Source of the DNA: Spongilla lacustris | Lineage: Eukaryota > Porifera > Demospongiae > Spongillida > Spongillidae | Assembly (NCBI GenBank): GCA_949361645.1 | Contig: OX442426.1 | Span: 4,515,327 to 4,579,326 of the forward strand | DNA length: 64,000 bases | Reading direction: 5' to 3' | Notes under the pieces: model-generated | The model's database searches: none | Told to the model about the DNA's origin: nothing | What the model saw: the letters and a program-made list of their open reading frames with translations, nothing else | Shown here: one piece after another, positions 34,801 through 47,099 of the stretch | How the letters are laid out: each line of letters begins with the position of its first letter | How positions within the stretch are numbered: the stretch's first letter is position 1 | Position numbers and translations under genes: made by a program

Positions 34801-37612
34801 TTTTATTGCGAATTTTACCGTAAAACACCATTTTTGTTAGGAAGTAATTGCAAGGATCTCAAGTTTATATTTTTCAAGTGTCGTAGTTCTGTAATTGAAA
34901 GGGCGCTCGCAGAAATTCCAACCCAAACCACACCGGTTCGATTGCGCGGCAGCAACCGGCCGTTTTTATCTCTCTTGCAATTTTGCGAGTGCACTTTCAG
35001 TGACGGTGTTGACATAGGGTATACTGTCCTGGGCAATTTTCGGTCCGGGGGACCGTATTCCCTAAGCCCTTAGCGAATACGGTTCCCCCCGGACACAAAC
35101 CCCTATAGACCCCTTGCCGTGTCATACCGGGAAGGATCAAAACATTAACGGCCATACTGTTTTGGTGCGTTATTTAGAATTTGTGTTTTCATTGCGTACG
35201 AATGATGTAATAATAACAACTTAACTGGTGACCTAAATGGTAATTAATTGTATTCATAAGTTTATACACGAATCATATACTTAGAACCAAATATGGGTTG
35301 TTGCAGATACACAAACTTCTAAATAACGCACATGCTTTGGTCCAAAACAATATGGCCGCTAATCTTTTGATCCTTCCCGGGATGACACGGCAATGAGTCT
35401 ATAGGGAATACGGTCCCCCGGACCGAGTTCCCTGGCTGTACAAAACCAATCAACCGAACTCAATTCCCTAGGGAATACATAGTCTCGGCCCCAGACCCAA
35501 CGGACGCAGCTGCGGATGGATTACATCACCGATGCGTAGCAGTGATGTAATCCATCCGCAGTTGCGTCCGTTGGGTCCGGAGCCGAGACTAGGGAATACA
35601 GTCCTCCCCCCGGACCGTATTCCCTGCATGGTATACATCATAAAATACATGTAAATATATACCGCACAGGGGTGCATGGCACCTTTGGTTCGAAAAGCTG
35701 TTCGCAGGTCGCCAACTACAATATGCAAATTCTGTAACATTTATTCTAAACTGTTGTATATGCATACGCTGGATGAAATACGCTAAGCTTATTATTAGCG
35801 TGGTTGGCGTACTTCATAGGTATGAACGAGGGTAGGAGAAGCGACGATGGCGTCTGTGCATTCTGTGTCAGCGAAGAAATGATAACATTTACATTCCATA
35901 GAATTTACGACCATGCAGTTCGGTAAGCGTGATATGCCCAATGTTAACCAATGCTGCATTGTGTTTCAAAAAGGCTGCACATTTTGTTTTTATTGACTGT
36001 GAAACCGTGATGCATGCCCAAGCTTGCCTGCGTAGGCGGAGCTTCGCTCCTTAAGGGCGGAGTAAGGGGCCACTCCCTCCTGTCGTCACGCCTTCGGCCC
36101 CCATCATCTCCCGTTCTTTTTTGTTGGTGCCCAGTGAAATTAACCAAAGTGAAAATAGTCCCTGATCCGGATTAATGAAAATTTTCCATGGGGTAAAAAT
36201 GGGGTATAGCCGGCAGGACATGCCAGGGGCCAGGTCTAGCCTTTCAGGCCGGACCACGCCCACCCTAAGTATCATATGTATGCAGTATTTTAGGCGGGCT
36301 TCTTATTCAAAACTCAGTCACCAACTATTATTACTTTTTATTGACATCAAATGGTGTATACAATGAGGAACGGTGCAACCAATAAATACGAAGTACTGAA
36401 ATGACTTTACACATTCACCAAATGCACGATTGTAAATCATTTATAATTAATAACTGACAAAAGCAGCAGAATTTCAAATACATTGTATACATGTGTAGCG
36501 ACTGAGCAGGAGCGTACATTATATTGGCTTAATAAATAAAATGCATTCGAAGCAGCCATGCATTATGCTTTAGTATAATTGATGCTTCCAAGTATTGCAA
36601 TAGTAGGAAATTGTGAGTTGATGATGGACCAGGAGAATTGCCGATCGACATAGCGGTGCAGAGGCAAATCAAGTTGCATGCGTATCAATTGATTAAACAC
36701 CGAATAATTTATAATTAATTGGCCTGACAGGTCGGCCTATCACGACAGGCAGTCAGGCCGGCCGGCCTCATGAGTCCGCCTGGGGTCCGGGGAGAGACCG
36801 TATTCCTTTAGGGTATATGGTACGTCCCCCAGACCGAACATTGCCCCGGATCGTATACCCTATGACAACGGTACTACGACACTTATGAAATAAACTCGAG
36901 ATACGCCTGGTTTCATAACTGAACACAAATAAAGTTTTTACGGCAAAATTTGCAACAAAAAGACCGCTTTACACTGGGCCAAAAATATGTTTAGATTCAA
37001 AAGGGTGTAGTGGCCAGAAGCATGTATGTAACTAGAAGTGAAATGGTATGAACAATGTTTGGATGGTCACTGTATAGGTACTTACTTATCAGGCATTAGA
37101 TGTTCTTGTAGCAGAAGATTTACATTTTAATTTGTCCAGTTTTCAATTGTGAATACTATAGTTATATTCTAACTCTGTACACATGTATTCGTAGGCAACC
37201 AGTATATCACAACTCTGTATACCATGAACTACCAGATAACCTACACTGCATACATATCTAACAGACCACCAATATGTTATAACTCAGTATACATATACCA
37301 CCTGATCATGACCACCGGCATTTCCTAACTTTCCTTTTGTCTACAGCCCAAATAGCTGATGATCACATCGCAAAAATAGCAAGTAACTTGCCTCACTGGC
37401 AAGTACTTGCTCGTAAAATGGGCTTTGGAACCCAAGATATTGACGATATTGATCAACGGCGTCCACAAGCTGAAAATAGGATAGTATTTCTGAGAAAATG
37501 GATTGAGAAAAATGGAACCAGAGCAACCTATGTTAAGCTGTGCACAGCACTGGAGGAGATTGGTGAACATGGAGCAGCTGATACAATACATGCCATTGCT
37601 AAAGATAAGTAG
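31872..37612 (+). CDS. Roc-like GTPase with C-terminal Death domain, two exons
   Basis: Exon 1 is 31872-33552 and exon 2 is 37347-37612. The donor AACAG/GTAGGT and acceptor TCTACAG/CCC share phase 1, giving 648 residues. A P-loop GACGVGKT stands at residues 20-27, an Asp/Gly switch-like segment IEFGDQ at 98-103, and THRD at 174-177 in place of NKxD, as in other divergent Roc-like proteins. A long helical and beta region that resembles COR and following linkers comes next. Exon 2 encodes a Death domain (ASNLPHWQVLARKMGFGTQD through FLRKWIEKNG). Such proteins are likely cytosolic switches or adaptors in innate immune or cell-death signalling; the role is inference. The 3.8-kb intron is far longer than others here and is filled by a palindromic element. 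The start ATG is the first in frame after an acceptor-like CAG. Confidence 0.85.
33601..34745. other. intron sequence, first part
   Basis: A+T-rich, no coding segment recognised between the donor at 33553 and the inserted element at 34746. Confidence 0.7.
35114..35393. mobile_element. MITE-like element, copy B
   Basis: It begins TTGCCGTGTCAT and ends ATGACACGGCAA, perfect inverted termini of 12 bp. It is homologous throughout to 23572-23900, including GTTGTTGC and CATAAGTTTATACACGAATC. It is nested inside the intronic element. Confidence 0.85.
35455..35605. repeat. long hairpin
   Basis: Arms of about 60 bp. GGACGCAGCTGCGGATGGAT and TACATCAC on the left pair with the complementary sequence around 35540-35580, across a short loop (CGATGCGTAGCA). 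Confidence 0.9.
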
Positions 37613-38858
37613 TTTGTGAATTACTGGTATATCTTTTTCTGGAATAAGCAACCCCTGATTCGTTGTACCGTGGCATAAAAAATATCAGTAGTGTCATGAA
37701 AATATTTTGGCTTTGATGATCATATGTATCTTGGTTTGATGATAAGAAGACAATACTAATATACTCAAGATACAAATTCCGATGCAAGTATACCAAAACT
37801 GATTCAGTGATGTGTTCAAGAATCAAAGACGTCATGCAAGATAAATCAGGTTACACAGTGCAAAACGTTTGTTATACGATACTGTATATTACAGCATAAT
37901 TATTCTCTTTTGAATATGCACAGTAATATGGGACAGTGTAAGAGAAAAGGGACCTATATAGCGGATATTATTTTTTTTAAATGTTATTAAAATGGCATTA
38001 TGTTTTAATTGCTATAACTTCCGAACGGTTAACGGGGAATAATTTTAACCGGATTCGCATCGCATTTTGTGAAGCAGTTTTTATAAGATGCGAAACAACT
38101 TCAAAACATTGTCGCTAAAAACTGCGATGCAATCTAATCCGCGTTTGCAGGGACGTTGCTCAGTGTAATGCTACGCGAAGAGAGTGCATTTATGGTACAA
38201 AAGAATTCCAATCAGAAAGCTGGCGCCACGTCGCATCAGCCACACTCACGTGACATCGCGATTGCGACAATTAATGTGACGATTAACGATTGCATACACA
38301 GCCGGCTTCGGGAAGGGGTGTGTCGAATTTTATATGAATAGAATTATCAAGTTACCAAATCATTACTAATTAAAATGTACGTTTACGCGCAAACTTATGT
38401 ACGTACTGCACATGAATATGCCAGAACGCGTACGCGACAGTGCCAATATGGGTGGACAAAATCTACAAATATTAACTTTTAAATGTGATGGTGACCTCGT
38501 TTTGTATATACGGGGGAGGGGGGGGGGGGGGGGAGGAACTGGGGAACCGGGGAAGTAGTCGTTTGACTCGTTCGCCTGAAAGCGATCCAAATGCACGCGG
38601 GCGTGTCCGTGGGATAGCTCTGATCTGCTTTGTGTTCAAATGAAGAATCATCACACATCTCGGCGGGAATGAATTGCGATGCAACTGAACCAAGTTGCTA
38701 ATCAATTTCGATTTTGCGGAGCAAAATTGCTATGCAATTTTTGTAAAGTAAATTATTCCCTGGTTAAAGCTATCACTGTCCTATTTATACTACATCCTTC
38801 ATCTACTGTAAAGTACATTTTAGGGTTTTGAACACGTTCCATGGCAGTGTCGCGACGT
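37613..38858. other. intergenic, no gene seen
   Basis: A+T-rich with a G run at about 38513-38533. No coding frame is supported. Confidence 0.6.
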
Positions 38859-39290
38859 CCGATGCCCCAAGGGGTTCAAACTCGCCATAACTTTCGGCAG
38901 GAATACTCAAATCGCTCCAAATTCGGATTGTACATAGAGAGGTCCCTTAGCTATTGGATTGTTCTGTTCATTAATTTTTATGCCATCTGCTACTGAGATA
39001 CAGTTGAACAAACTGCGTGCACGTTTTCGCGCTCGATTCCCGCCAATGATTTGGACAAATCGCGTCCCTCTCAATGTATGGGGAGGCGGTGGTTATATCA
39101 TTGGCGCAAATCAAGCGGGAAAACGTGCAAGTAGTTTGTTCAACTGTATCTCAGTAGCGGATGGCATAAAAATTAATGAACAGAACAATCCAATAGCTAA
39201 GGGACCTCTCTATGTACAGTCCGAATTTGGAGCGATTTGAGTATATTCCTGCCGAACATTATGGCGAGTTTGAACCCCTCGGGGTATCGG
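38859..39290. mobile_element. fold-back element, about 430 bp
   Basis: The left arm begins CCGATGCCCCAAGGGGTTCA and the right arm ends with its near-complement. The arms are about 190 bp and include TAGAGAGGTCCCTTAGCTAT and GCATAAAAATTAATGAACAG. The centre is near 39075. The open frame across it is an arm artefact. Confidence 0.85.
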
Positions 39291-40486
39291 AAGTTGCGAT
39301 ACAGGGGCTGCTCGGTTGAGCGGAAAATAGGGTGTGTAACCGGTTTTAAGGTTTTTTAGGTTAACCGGTTATTCGCGATTACCTATTCGGTCGACTATGC
39401 ACTTAGTAGAGTAGCAGGTTACCGATTTCAGACTTTCCTTTAGTCGAAAAAACCGATTCTGTTTTTCTTAGTCGCGATTAGTTGATATTCGTTTCCTTCA
39501 TATGCAGAAAATCGGTCGGAAATCGATTAGCTTTTTATGCTGGCACCCTTCGCTTTTCCCAGATACACAGCCCTATGCGGCCATACATTTTGTGGACAAA
39601 AGGCATACCTATAGAAACATTGAAAAAGTGGCGTAATGCCTTAGCAACCAACCTTGACAACCGACAACCTTACAAACTTTGCACTACGTGTTAACATGTT
39701 TGAACTTGTCGCCATTTAAAGGCCATACATGGAATGAAGTACCTTTGTTCTATTAGTAGCCAATGTCACATGGCCTAGTTTTCTCTCCACTGCTTCCTAC
39801 AAGCGGCCATTTTTTGACGAACCCATCGACTTCAACGTACTTTTTTGACTACGCAGACAAATTCTGCTCCCCAGATGGAAGCACAGAACAAAAGGAGACA
39901 GAAGGTACTTACTACGTGTAGTATGGAACTGTAGCCATACTTTTTCTTCGCGATGGTATACGCGTGTGAACTATACTGTGGTTTGAGCCGTGGTAACTAT
40001 TAATGGTACATGTGCGTATTTGTACGTGTTTGAAAAGGGATAGAATGCCTATCCACGATTTTGTTGCTTTGTTTGGCGGTAGAATTGCTTCCACAATCCG
40101 GGGTGCAATGGATAGCCTGTGCTCTTGAACAATAAGAGAGCGGTGTGTGTGGGCATGGATAGTCAGGATAGACGCTACCCCCTGTTAACCTAGTAGACCA
40201 AACCCTGCACCCTGCCCATTGTTATAGATAAGATCAATGTCCTAGCCATCATCAAGCAGCCTCATTTGTTAGACAACCCTCCTCTTAGTGTCTCCATCAT
40301 TGAGACCGCATCCCCCGATACCTTTACCTACACCTCAGGTGTGCCTACCCATATATATGTTATGGGAAGGAAGTGACTACTATTCTGACCACAATCCATT
40401 GGTCCCTCCAGCTGTTCCTGTTCTCAGCATTCAAGTGGAAATACAATTTTAACTTAATTGGTATAAATGGGAAGCCATTAGTAGTA

Positions 40487-41735
40487 CCTTCTCTTCTACT
40501 CCCCTCTCCCTCCCCTCCCCTCTCCTTCCCCTCTCCCTCCCCTCCCCTCCGCTCTCCCTCCCCTCCGCTCTCCCTCCCCTCCCCTCTCCCTCCCCCTCCC
40601 CTCCCCTCTCCCTCCCCCTCCCCTCCCCTCTCTCTCCCCTCCCCTCTCCCCTCCCTCTCCTTCCTCTCCTCCCTCCCCTCTCCTCCTTCCCTCTCCTCCC
40701 TCCCTCTCCCTCCCCTCCCTCTCCTTCCTCTCCCTCTCCTCCTTCCCTCTCCTCCCTCCCCTCTCCTCCCGCCCTTCTCCTCCCTTCCCTCCCTCTCCTC
40801 CCTCCCCTCTCCTCCTTCCCTCTCCTCCTTCCCCTCTCTCCCTCTCCTCCCTCTCCTCCCTCCCTTCTCCTTCCTCCCCTCTCCCTCCCTCCCTCCCTCC
40901 ATCTCCTCTCTCCTCCCTCCCCTCCCTCCTCTCTCCTCCTTCCCCTCCCTCTCCTCCCCTCTCCTCCTTCCCTCCCTCCCTCCCCTCTCCTCCCTCCCGT
41001 CCTCCCTTCCTCTCTCCCTCCCCTCTCCCTCCCTATCCTCCCTCCCCTCTCCCTCCCTCTCCTCCCCTCTCTCCTCCCTCCCCTCCCTCTCCTCCCCTCT
41101 CTCCTCCTTCCCCTCTCCTCCCTCCCCTCCATCCCTCCCCTCTCCTCCCTCCCCTCCTCCCTCCCCTCCTCCTCCCCTCTCCTCTCTCCCTCCCCTCCTC
41201 CCTCCCCTCACCTCTCTCCCTCCCCTCCTCCCTCCCATCTCCTCTCTCCCTCCCCTCACCACCCTCCCCTCCTCCCCCCTCTCCTCCCTTCTCCTTCCCC
41301 CTCTCCTCCCCTCTCCTCCCCCCTCTCCTCCCTCTCCTCCCCCCTCTCCTCCCCCCTCTCCTCCCTCTCCTCCCCCCTCTCCTCCCCCCTCTCCTCCCCC
41401 CTCTCCTCCCCTCTCCTCCCCTCTCCTCCCCTCCCCTCCCCCTCTCCTCCCCTCTCCTCCCCCCTCTCCTCCCCTCTCCTCCCCTCTCCTCCCCCTCTTC
41501 TCCCCCCTCTCCTCCCCCTCTTCTCCCCCCTCTCCTCCCCTCCTCCCCCTTCCTCCCCCTTCTCCCCTCCTCCCCCTCTCCTCCCCTCCTCCCCCCTCTC
41601 CTCCCCTCCTCCCCCCTCTCCTCCCCTCCTCCCCCCTCTCCTCCCCTCCTCCCCCCTCTCCTCCCCCCTCTCCTCCCCTCCTCCCCCTCTCCCCCTCCAC
41701 TCCTCCCCTCCCCCTCCTCCCACCCATTCTCCCTT
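40487..41735. repeat. 1.2-kb polypyrimidine tract (CTCC/TCCCC)n
   Basis: Almost every base on the + strand is C or T, with only scattered purines, as words such as CTCCTCCCCTCCTCCCCCC. Frames of more than 450 codons stay open on both strands only because stop codons cannot form in this composition. Confidence 0.98.
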
Positions 41736-42771
41736 GTTGTTACACTTTCCCTTCTATTTACTGTACTACAATAATGCCAGTTTAAGCAGAATTCTCCTTA
41801 TACACTTATAACTACACTGTCAAAGAAGTGCTTATACATCACAAGCACCGAATGTTGGCACTTCCAGTGGGTGCCATCACGGGTTGTATACTTATGGTAA
41901 CTCTGAACATTGATAGAATGCCCTCCTTTTCTTCCCTGTAGCCACCAAAAGGCTTCCATAGACTCTGCAACGTTTCTGGAGCTGGTCTCTGCGGTGTTAC
42001 ATCTAGGCCATGTGACCGAACAAAGCAACTGAAGCCGCATTATTCATAGTCAAGCAAAACCGTTTATTGTGTGATGAAAAAAAAAGTATGGCTGCATCTG
42101 AATGCTGTTACTGTACACCTAATTGTGTGTAGTTGACGATGCGGCATACCAACCGTCTTGAGAATTTGTCTGTGCTTGGTGTTTTCATCCTAAAGCTACC
42201 CCTCTCCCTTACGATATCCGTATATAAATTGGCTGCGCGTTATTAAGGATTGCGATATAAAGAGTGCGCATATGGTATAGTCTCTACTGCGATAATACAC
42301 CAGTTAAATGGGAGCGATCAACGGGCATTCGATGGTAAAATGAACAAGATACAGCTCTCTCAAAAAACGCCATTTTAATAAGGCCATGGCGCATCTAGCC
42401 GCAATGGTTATTATGGACCCTTTTGTCCAGTCGCAAAGGGCTGTGGATATACGGCAATAGTTTATTAACTATAACGGCCAGTCTGTTGACGTAATCAAAT
42501 CAACATTGCTCTCCTTTCAAAATACTGTCCGGGCCCTGTGCATGTTTTCATGCGCATGCATGGGTACGGTGCACGCGCACGATCAGAACTTTTTATATAT
42601 CCGCACGCTCGCGCTAGACCATTCCATTCTCTGCAGTGTGCATTTAAGATCCGCTAAGTGTTGATACAAGCAAATAAACACTAAACTGTTCATTAGCGAT
42701 TCCCTACATTTGAAAACCTTCAGACATTGAAGGGGCATAGTTGTAGGATGCAAATAAAGCAAAGCTTAACG

Positions 42772-44110
42772 TTACGTTTCCTCCATCGTGGCTTTAGCTA
42801 AATCACCATGTGCGAGGCTTGCCTTGCTAAACAGACGTTCCACGCTAGCTGAAGTTGCAGGAACTGCAAGATACTGCCTTGCCATCAGTTGCAGCTTAGG
42901 CCAAGTGCTTTTTGTTTTCCACCACATCAAGATATCAGATTCCATTGCCTCATCAGGACACACCAGGTACGCTTCCAGAGTTCCAGTTCATCTTCCGCCA
43001 TGTATTTTTCGGTATCAGTGCTGTCAGTAGCTTCAGCTTCAGCTTCATCTTCAGAAAAAAAGGCACTCAAACATCCACCGGCACTCTGGAAGTCGCAATA
43101 ATGGGAGGAATAGCCACACTGCCAACTCCTTTCCATATGTACGCCACTCCGCACGTAGAAACCTCAAAGCACAAACCCTTCCTCCGTGTAAAGGGAATTC
43201 AAAGGACTTAAATCGTGGATCAAGGAGAGTAGAAATCGCTAATAAGCGCCTTACATCTGGGCTAAAGTTATCCACCCATCTGTCACGGAGATCCTCAATA
43301 AATGCAGCCCTAGCAAATTGCATAAAGTCATCAAATGTATCTCTTTTGTCCCAGGGCTTGCTCAGATAGGGCTTTGCAGCATGGTGAATGACATGGGTGA
43401 TCATGGGGAGGACAAGTGGCAAGGTGGGGTACTTGGTACCTTCTATGAGGTTTGTCACTTTTGCAGATGGGTCTAGGACAGCTACTGTTTGTTGAATTGC
43501 TTGCCAGTCATCATAGTCTAGCTTGTGCTCTTTGTATCCTTCCCCCCCCCCCCCAGATAGTCACGTCAAACATCTGCACTGTCTGCTGGTGCATCCTGTA
43601 CCAGCGGGTTGCATTCCCTGTACTAGGTGGTTTGTGTGTACTAGTGCCTGCATTACTGTTGGTCACTTGGATCTTCAGCACCACTGCCATGGCTAATGGA
43701 AAGCGATGGAAGAAACTAGCTATAGTGATAGCCTTTGTCCTGCCAATGGTTTCCTTCACACCAGGTGATTCAGTATACACCAGGACAGAACGCTCCAAGG
43801 TATGTGCTGAGCAGAAAATGCCCTTTAGGACTTCCAGAGCCTTTTAAATATTGGAACCATTGTCACACACTCTAGCAAAAACCCTATATCCAATGTGGTG
43901 TCTAGGGATTTCATCAATGCCTCTGTTTCTTTGCGTATGTTCTCACCAGTGTGGCGCATACCATGAAACGGTACACATTCTGCCATTTCTTCATGCATAA
44001 CCCACTACAGGAAAACACCGAGCAGGGCACAATCAGTTCCATCAGACCACAAGTCTGCAGCAAGTGCCAACTGGAGACCATCATGCACCAAACACAGCAA
44101 TTCAGGCGTC
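42772..44110 (-). pseudogene. hAT-family transposase relic
   Basis: Read on the minus strand from about 44110. ADLWSDGTDCALLGVFL, then ECVPFHGMRHTGENIRKETE, are followed by an in-frame stop after CDNGSNI. Next come GIFCSAHTLERSVLVYTES and TRWYRMHQQTVQMFDV. A frame slip occurs at a G10-11 run (43543-43553 on +). LLAISTLLDPRFKSFEF then leads to the C-terminal dimerisation motif, ARQYLAVPATSASVERLFSK. These are the signature segments of hAT transposases, which cut and paste DNA with an RNase-H-like fold. At least two stops and two frame changes make it non-functional. Terminal inverted repeats were not identified. Confidence 0.85.
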
Positions 44111-44603
44111 CGCTCGCGGGTCATTGCAAATATCGGATTCAGTCACGCATCCGTGTAGATAACGAAACGTGCATACACGATCACCGGAAGGATGAATTTT
44201 TTGAAACAGCACCGTCCGAAACTGTACGAGAATTTCATTAACTGATACCGATTACTCGGGCTAATCTAAATATTCGTGCCAGGCCGTAGAATATTTTCGT
44301 AAGAGATACGAACTTGAGATGTTAACAATAGCAGAAGCAGTGGCAAGTTTCTTTCTACCATTAGTACAGTATCTTCTACGTATTATAAGACCTGTGCTTT
44401 TTTGCAATCCCTACTTTGTATAGAAATTCATCGGCTCCGATGCAAAGACAGGACTTTCGTATTTTCAGTCCTAATTCAAATATATATTATCTCTGTTCAA
44501 AGTAAGAGTTCTTTTCTTATGTATCTTTTTACAAATGTCCTTGTGTTACGCTAGAGCTAGAAATATGATAAACAGCAGCTGACCAAGGCAAAGTTTGGAG
44601 TGA

Positions 44604-45550
44604 GTTCTAATTATTGCACGCGCATACTATATTCTGTTTGAATACGCCTTTATCTATAGGAGCAGCTTCTTTTTGACCCATTCACGTATTTTCTAGGCCA
44701 CTAATGAAGCTTTACTGCATTACAAGGTATGTTTTAACTTTGCTCACACAAGCTTCATATATATCCCATACACCTACAATTACTTTTGGACTGTTTCATG
44801 CGTTTAGCTTATGTAATGGATGATGCAGCTTGTTTGAATATAGTTTGTGTTGTTTGCTAGGTGAATCTAGATGACATCATGTTGAGAGTTGTTGACAGTT
44901 GTATGGTGGGAGTGGTACTGTGGTGATGTGATGAAAAGTGGAGGTACTGGGGTGATGGTGGGTGGGGAGAGGGTGAAATAGTGATGTACATGTAGAACAC
45001 AGTTGTGGTTGGGTGATGGAGGGGTATAGTGGTGATGGAGGTATCATGGTGGGTGGAGGTTACAGTGTTGATGGTAGGTGAGGGTACAGTTGTGATGGAT
45101 GGGTGGAGAGATGATGGTGAAAGGGGAAGGGAAGGGTACAGTGGTGGTGTAGGAACAGATGGTGATTTGCTAGATGTATAGAGTAAAAAGATTTTATTAA
45201 GACTAAGTGGTGGGAAATTGTAGGTGGTATGTATAGGCTTTGGGATATTTATTTTACATGGTGTGTGGACTTTAGAATGTTATGTGTGCCTGTGTGATAG
45301 TGCTTATGGGGTGATGAGTGCCTCTCTGTGATATGTGTGTGATACATGTATAGGCATAGAGTACATGTATGTGTGGGCTGAGGGGCTCAACCCCCCTCTC
45401 TCCCTCCCCATCCGCGTACTTAATTTCATTGACCCATTCCTATGCTCCAGTGGCATGTAACTCTGCAGTAGTGTAACAAGGGTACTTCCCCATATTAGAA
45501 TGTTTGGCCAAACGTGAGGGGCCTTCATTCCACCTGCCTCACCCCCTTTA
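44604..45550. repeat. tandem duplication, unit 1
   Basis: Starts GTTCTAATTATTGCACGC and ends CTCACCCCCTTTA. It contains TTCACGTATTTTCTAGGCCA and a central GGTGATGG-rich stretch, all repeated in unit 2. No gene was found in it. Confidence 0.9.
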
Positions 45551-46399
45551 GTTCTAATTATTGCACGCATACTCTATATTACGCCTTTATCTGTAGGAGC
45601 AGCTTATTTTGACCCATTCACGTATTTTCTAGGCCACTAATGAAGCTTTACTGCATTTCAAGTTATGTTTTAACTTTGCTCACACAAGCTTCATATACAT
45701 GTATATCCCCACACACCTACAATTACTTTTGGTGGACGGGTGGACTGTTTCATGTGTTTAGCGTATTTAATGGGTGATGCAGCTTGTTTGAGTATAGTTT
45801 GCGTTGTGTGCTAGTTGAATTTGAGAGTTGTTGGCAGTTGGATGCTCGGTGGATGGAGGGGTACTGTGGTGATGTGATGAAAAATGAGGTACTGGGGTGA
45901 TGGTGGGTGGGGAGAAGATGTAGAACACAGTGGTGATTGGGTACATGGTGATGGAGGTATAGTGGTGATGGAGGTATAGGGGTGATGGAGGTATAGTGGT
46001 GATGGAGGTAGAGTGGTGGGTGGGTTGTTGTGATGGAGGGTGGGGGAGGGATGATGGTGAAAGAGGAAGTGTACAGTGGTGATGTAGGAATACGATGGAG
46101 ATGTATGGGATGTGTGGTGTAATAAGAATGTATGTAGACTAAGTGGTAGGTTGTACTTTAATGTTTATTTGTGTACCTGTGTGATATGTGCTTGTTGGGT
46201 GATGAGTGCCTCTATACATGTATGTGATATGCGCCTCTGTGTGATACATAGTAGATTGTGTGTGGGCTCAGCTCAATCCCCTCCCTCCCTCCCCCACGTA
46301 CTTATAAAAAATGTAACTGACCCGTCCCTACACTCCAGTGCATGTAACACTGCAGTAGTGTAACGAGGGGCCTTCCTTCCGCACGCCTCACCCCCTTTA
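45551..46399. repeat. tandem duplication, unit 2
   Basis: Head-to-tail copy of the preceding unit, about 100 bp shorter. The first 180 bp and the last 130 bp align best, while the GGTGATGGAGGTATAG middle has rearranged by slippage. Confidence 0.9.
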
Positions 46400-46474
46400 G
46401 TCGTACTTATTCAAGGGTTTACTACAGCACGCACACACACACACACACCAAGCTACATTGTAAATGAAACTATG

Positions 46475-47096
46475 CCTACCCCTATTCCTACTACTACCCT
46501 ACTCCTCCCCTTACCTACCACTACCCTACTCCTCCCCTTGCCTACCACTACCCCTGCTCCTCCCCTTACCTACCACTACCCCTACTCCTCCCCTTGCCTA
46601 CCACTACCCCTGCTCCTCCCCTTACCTACCACTACCCCTGCTCCTCCCCTTACCTACCACTACCCCTACTCCTCCCCTTACTTACCACTACCCCTACTCC
46701 TCCCCTTGCCTACCACTACCCCTGCTCCTCCCCTTACCTACCACTACCCCTACTCCTCCCCTTGCCTACCACTACCCCTACTCCTCCTCATGCCTACCAC
46801 TACCCCTGCTCCTCCCCTTACCTACCACTACCCCTACTCCTCCTCTTGCCTACCACTACCCCTACTCCTCCCCATACCTACCACTACCCCTACTCCTCCC
46901 CATACCTACCACTACCCCTACTCCTCCCCTTACCTACCACTACCCCTACTCCTCCCCTTACCTACCACTACCCCTTACCTACCACTACCCCTACTCCTCC
47001 CCTTACCTACCACTACCCCTACTCCTCCCCTTACCTACCACTACCCCTACTCCTCCCTATACCTACCATTACCCCTACTCCTCCCCTTACGTATTA
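46475..47096. repeat. 28-bp tandem repeat, about 22 copies
   Basis: The unit is CCTACCACTACCCC(T/C) followed by ACTCCTCCCCTTA, with G/A variants. Because 28 is one more than a multiple of three, all three forward frames stay open and encode the same 28-residue Pro/Thr/Leu/Tyr cycle. This is not evidence for a protein. Confidence 0.97.
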
Positions 47097-47099
47097 CTA

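Larger units (their letters stand above)
34746..37012. mobile_element. intronic element with inverted ends and nested palindromes
   Basis: The ends CACTACACCCTTTTGAATCT (34746 rightward) and its complement (to 37012) match for about 40 bp, and more loosely to about 85 bp (GCGAATTTTACCGTAAAA). The interior contains GGTCCGGGGGACCGTATTCC palindromes (about 35040-35090, 35400-35640 and 36780-36860). They resemble in style those of the element at 7971-9420. It also holds a MITE copy and a long hairpin. No transposase was found, so it is probably non-autonomous. Confidence 0.7.

Noticed and set aside
34860..34980. tRNA-like sequence with a GGTTCGATTG box
   Set aside because: No acceptor stem or full cloverleaf could be drawn. 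It is at most a fragment of a tRNA-derived repeat.
38959..39240. A 93-codon frame
   Set aside because: It spans the two arms of a fold-back element, and its two halves encode reverse-complement sequence.
40360..41785. Frames of 455 and 470 codons on opposite strands
   Set aside because: Both lie in a polypyrimidine tract where stop codons are almost impossible. The products are Gly/Glu/Arg or Pro/Ser/Leu only.
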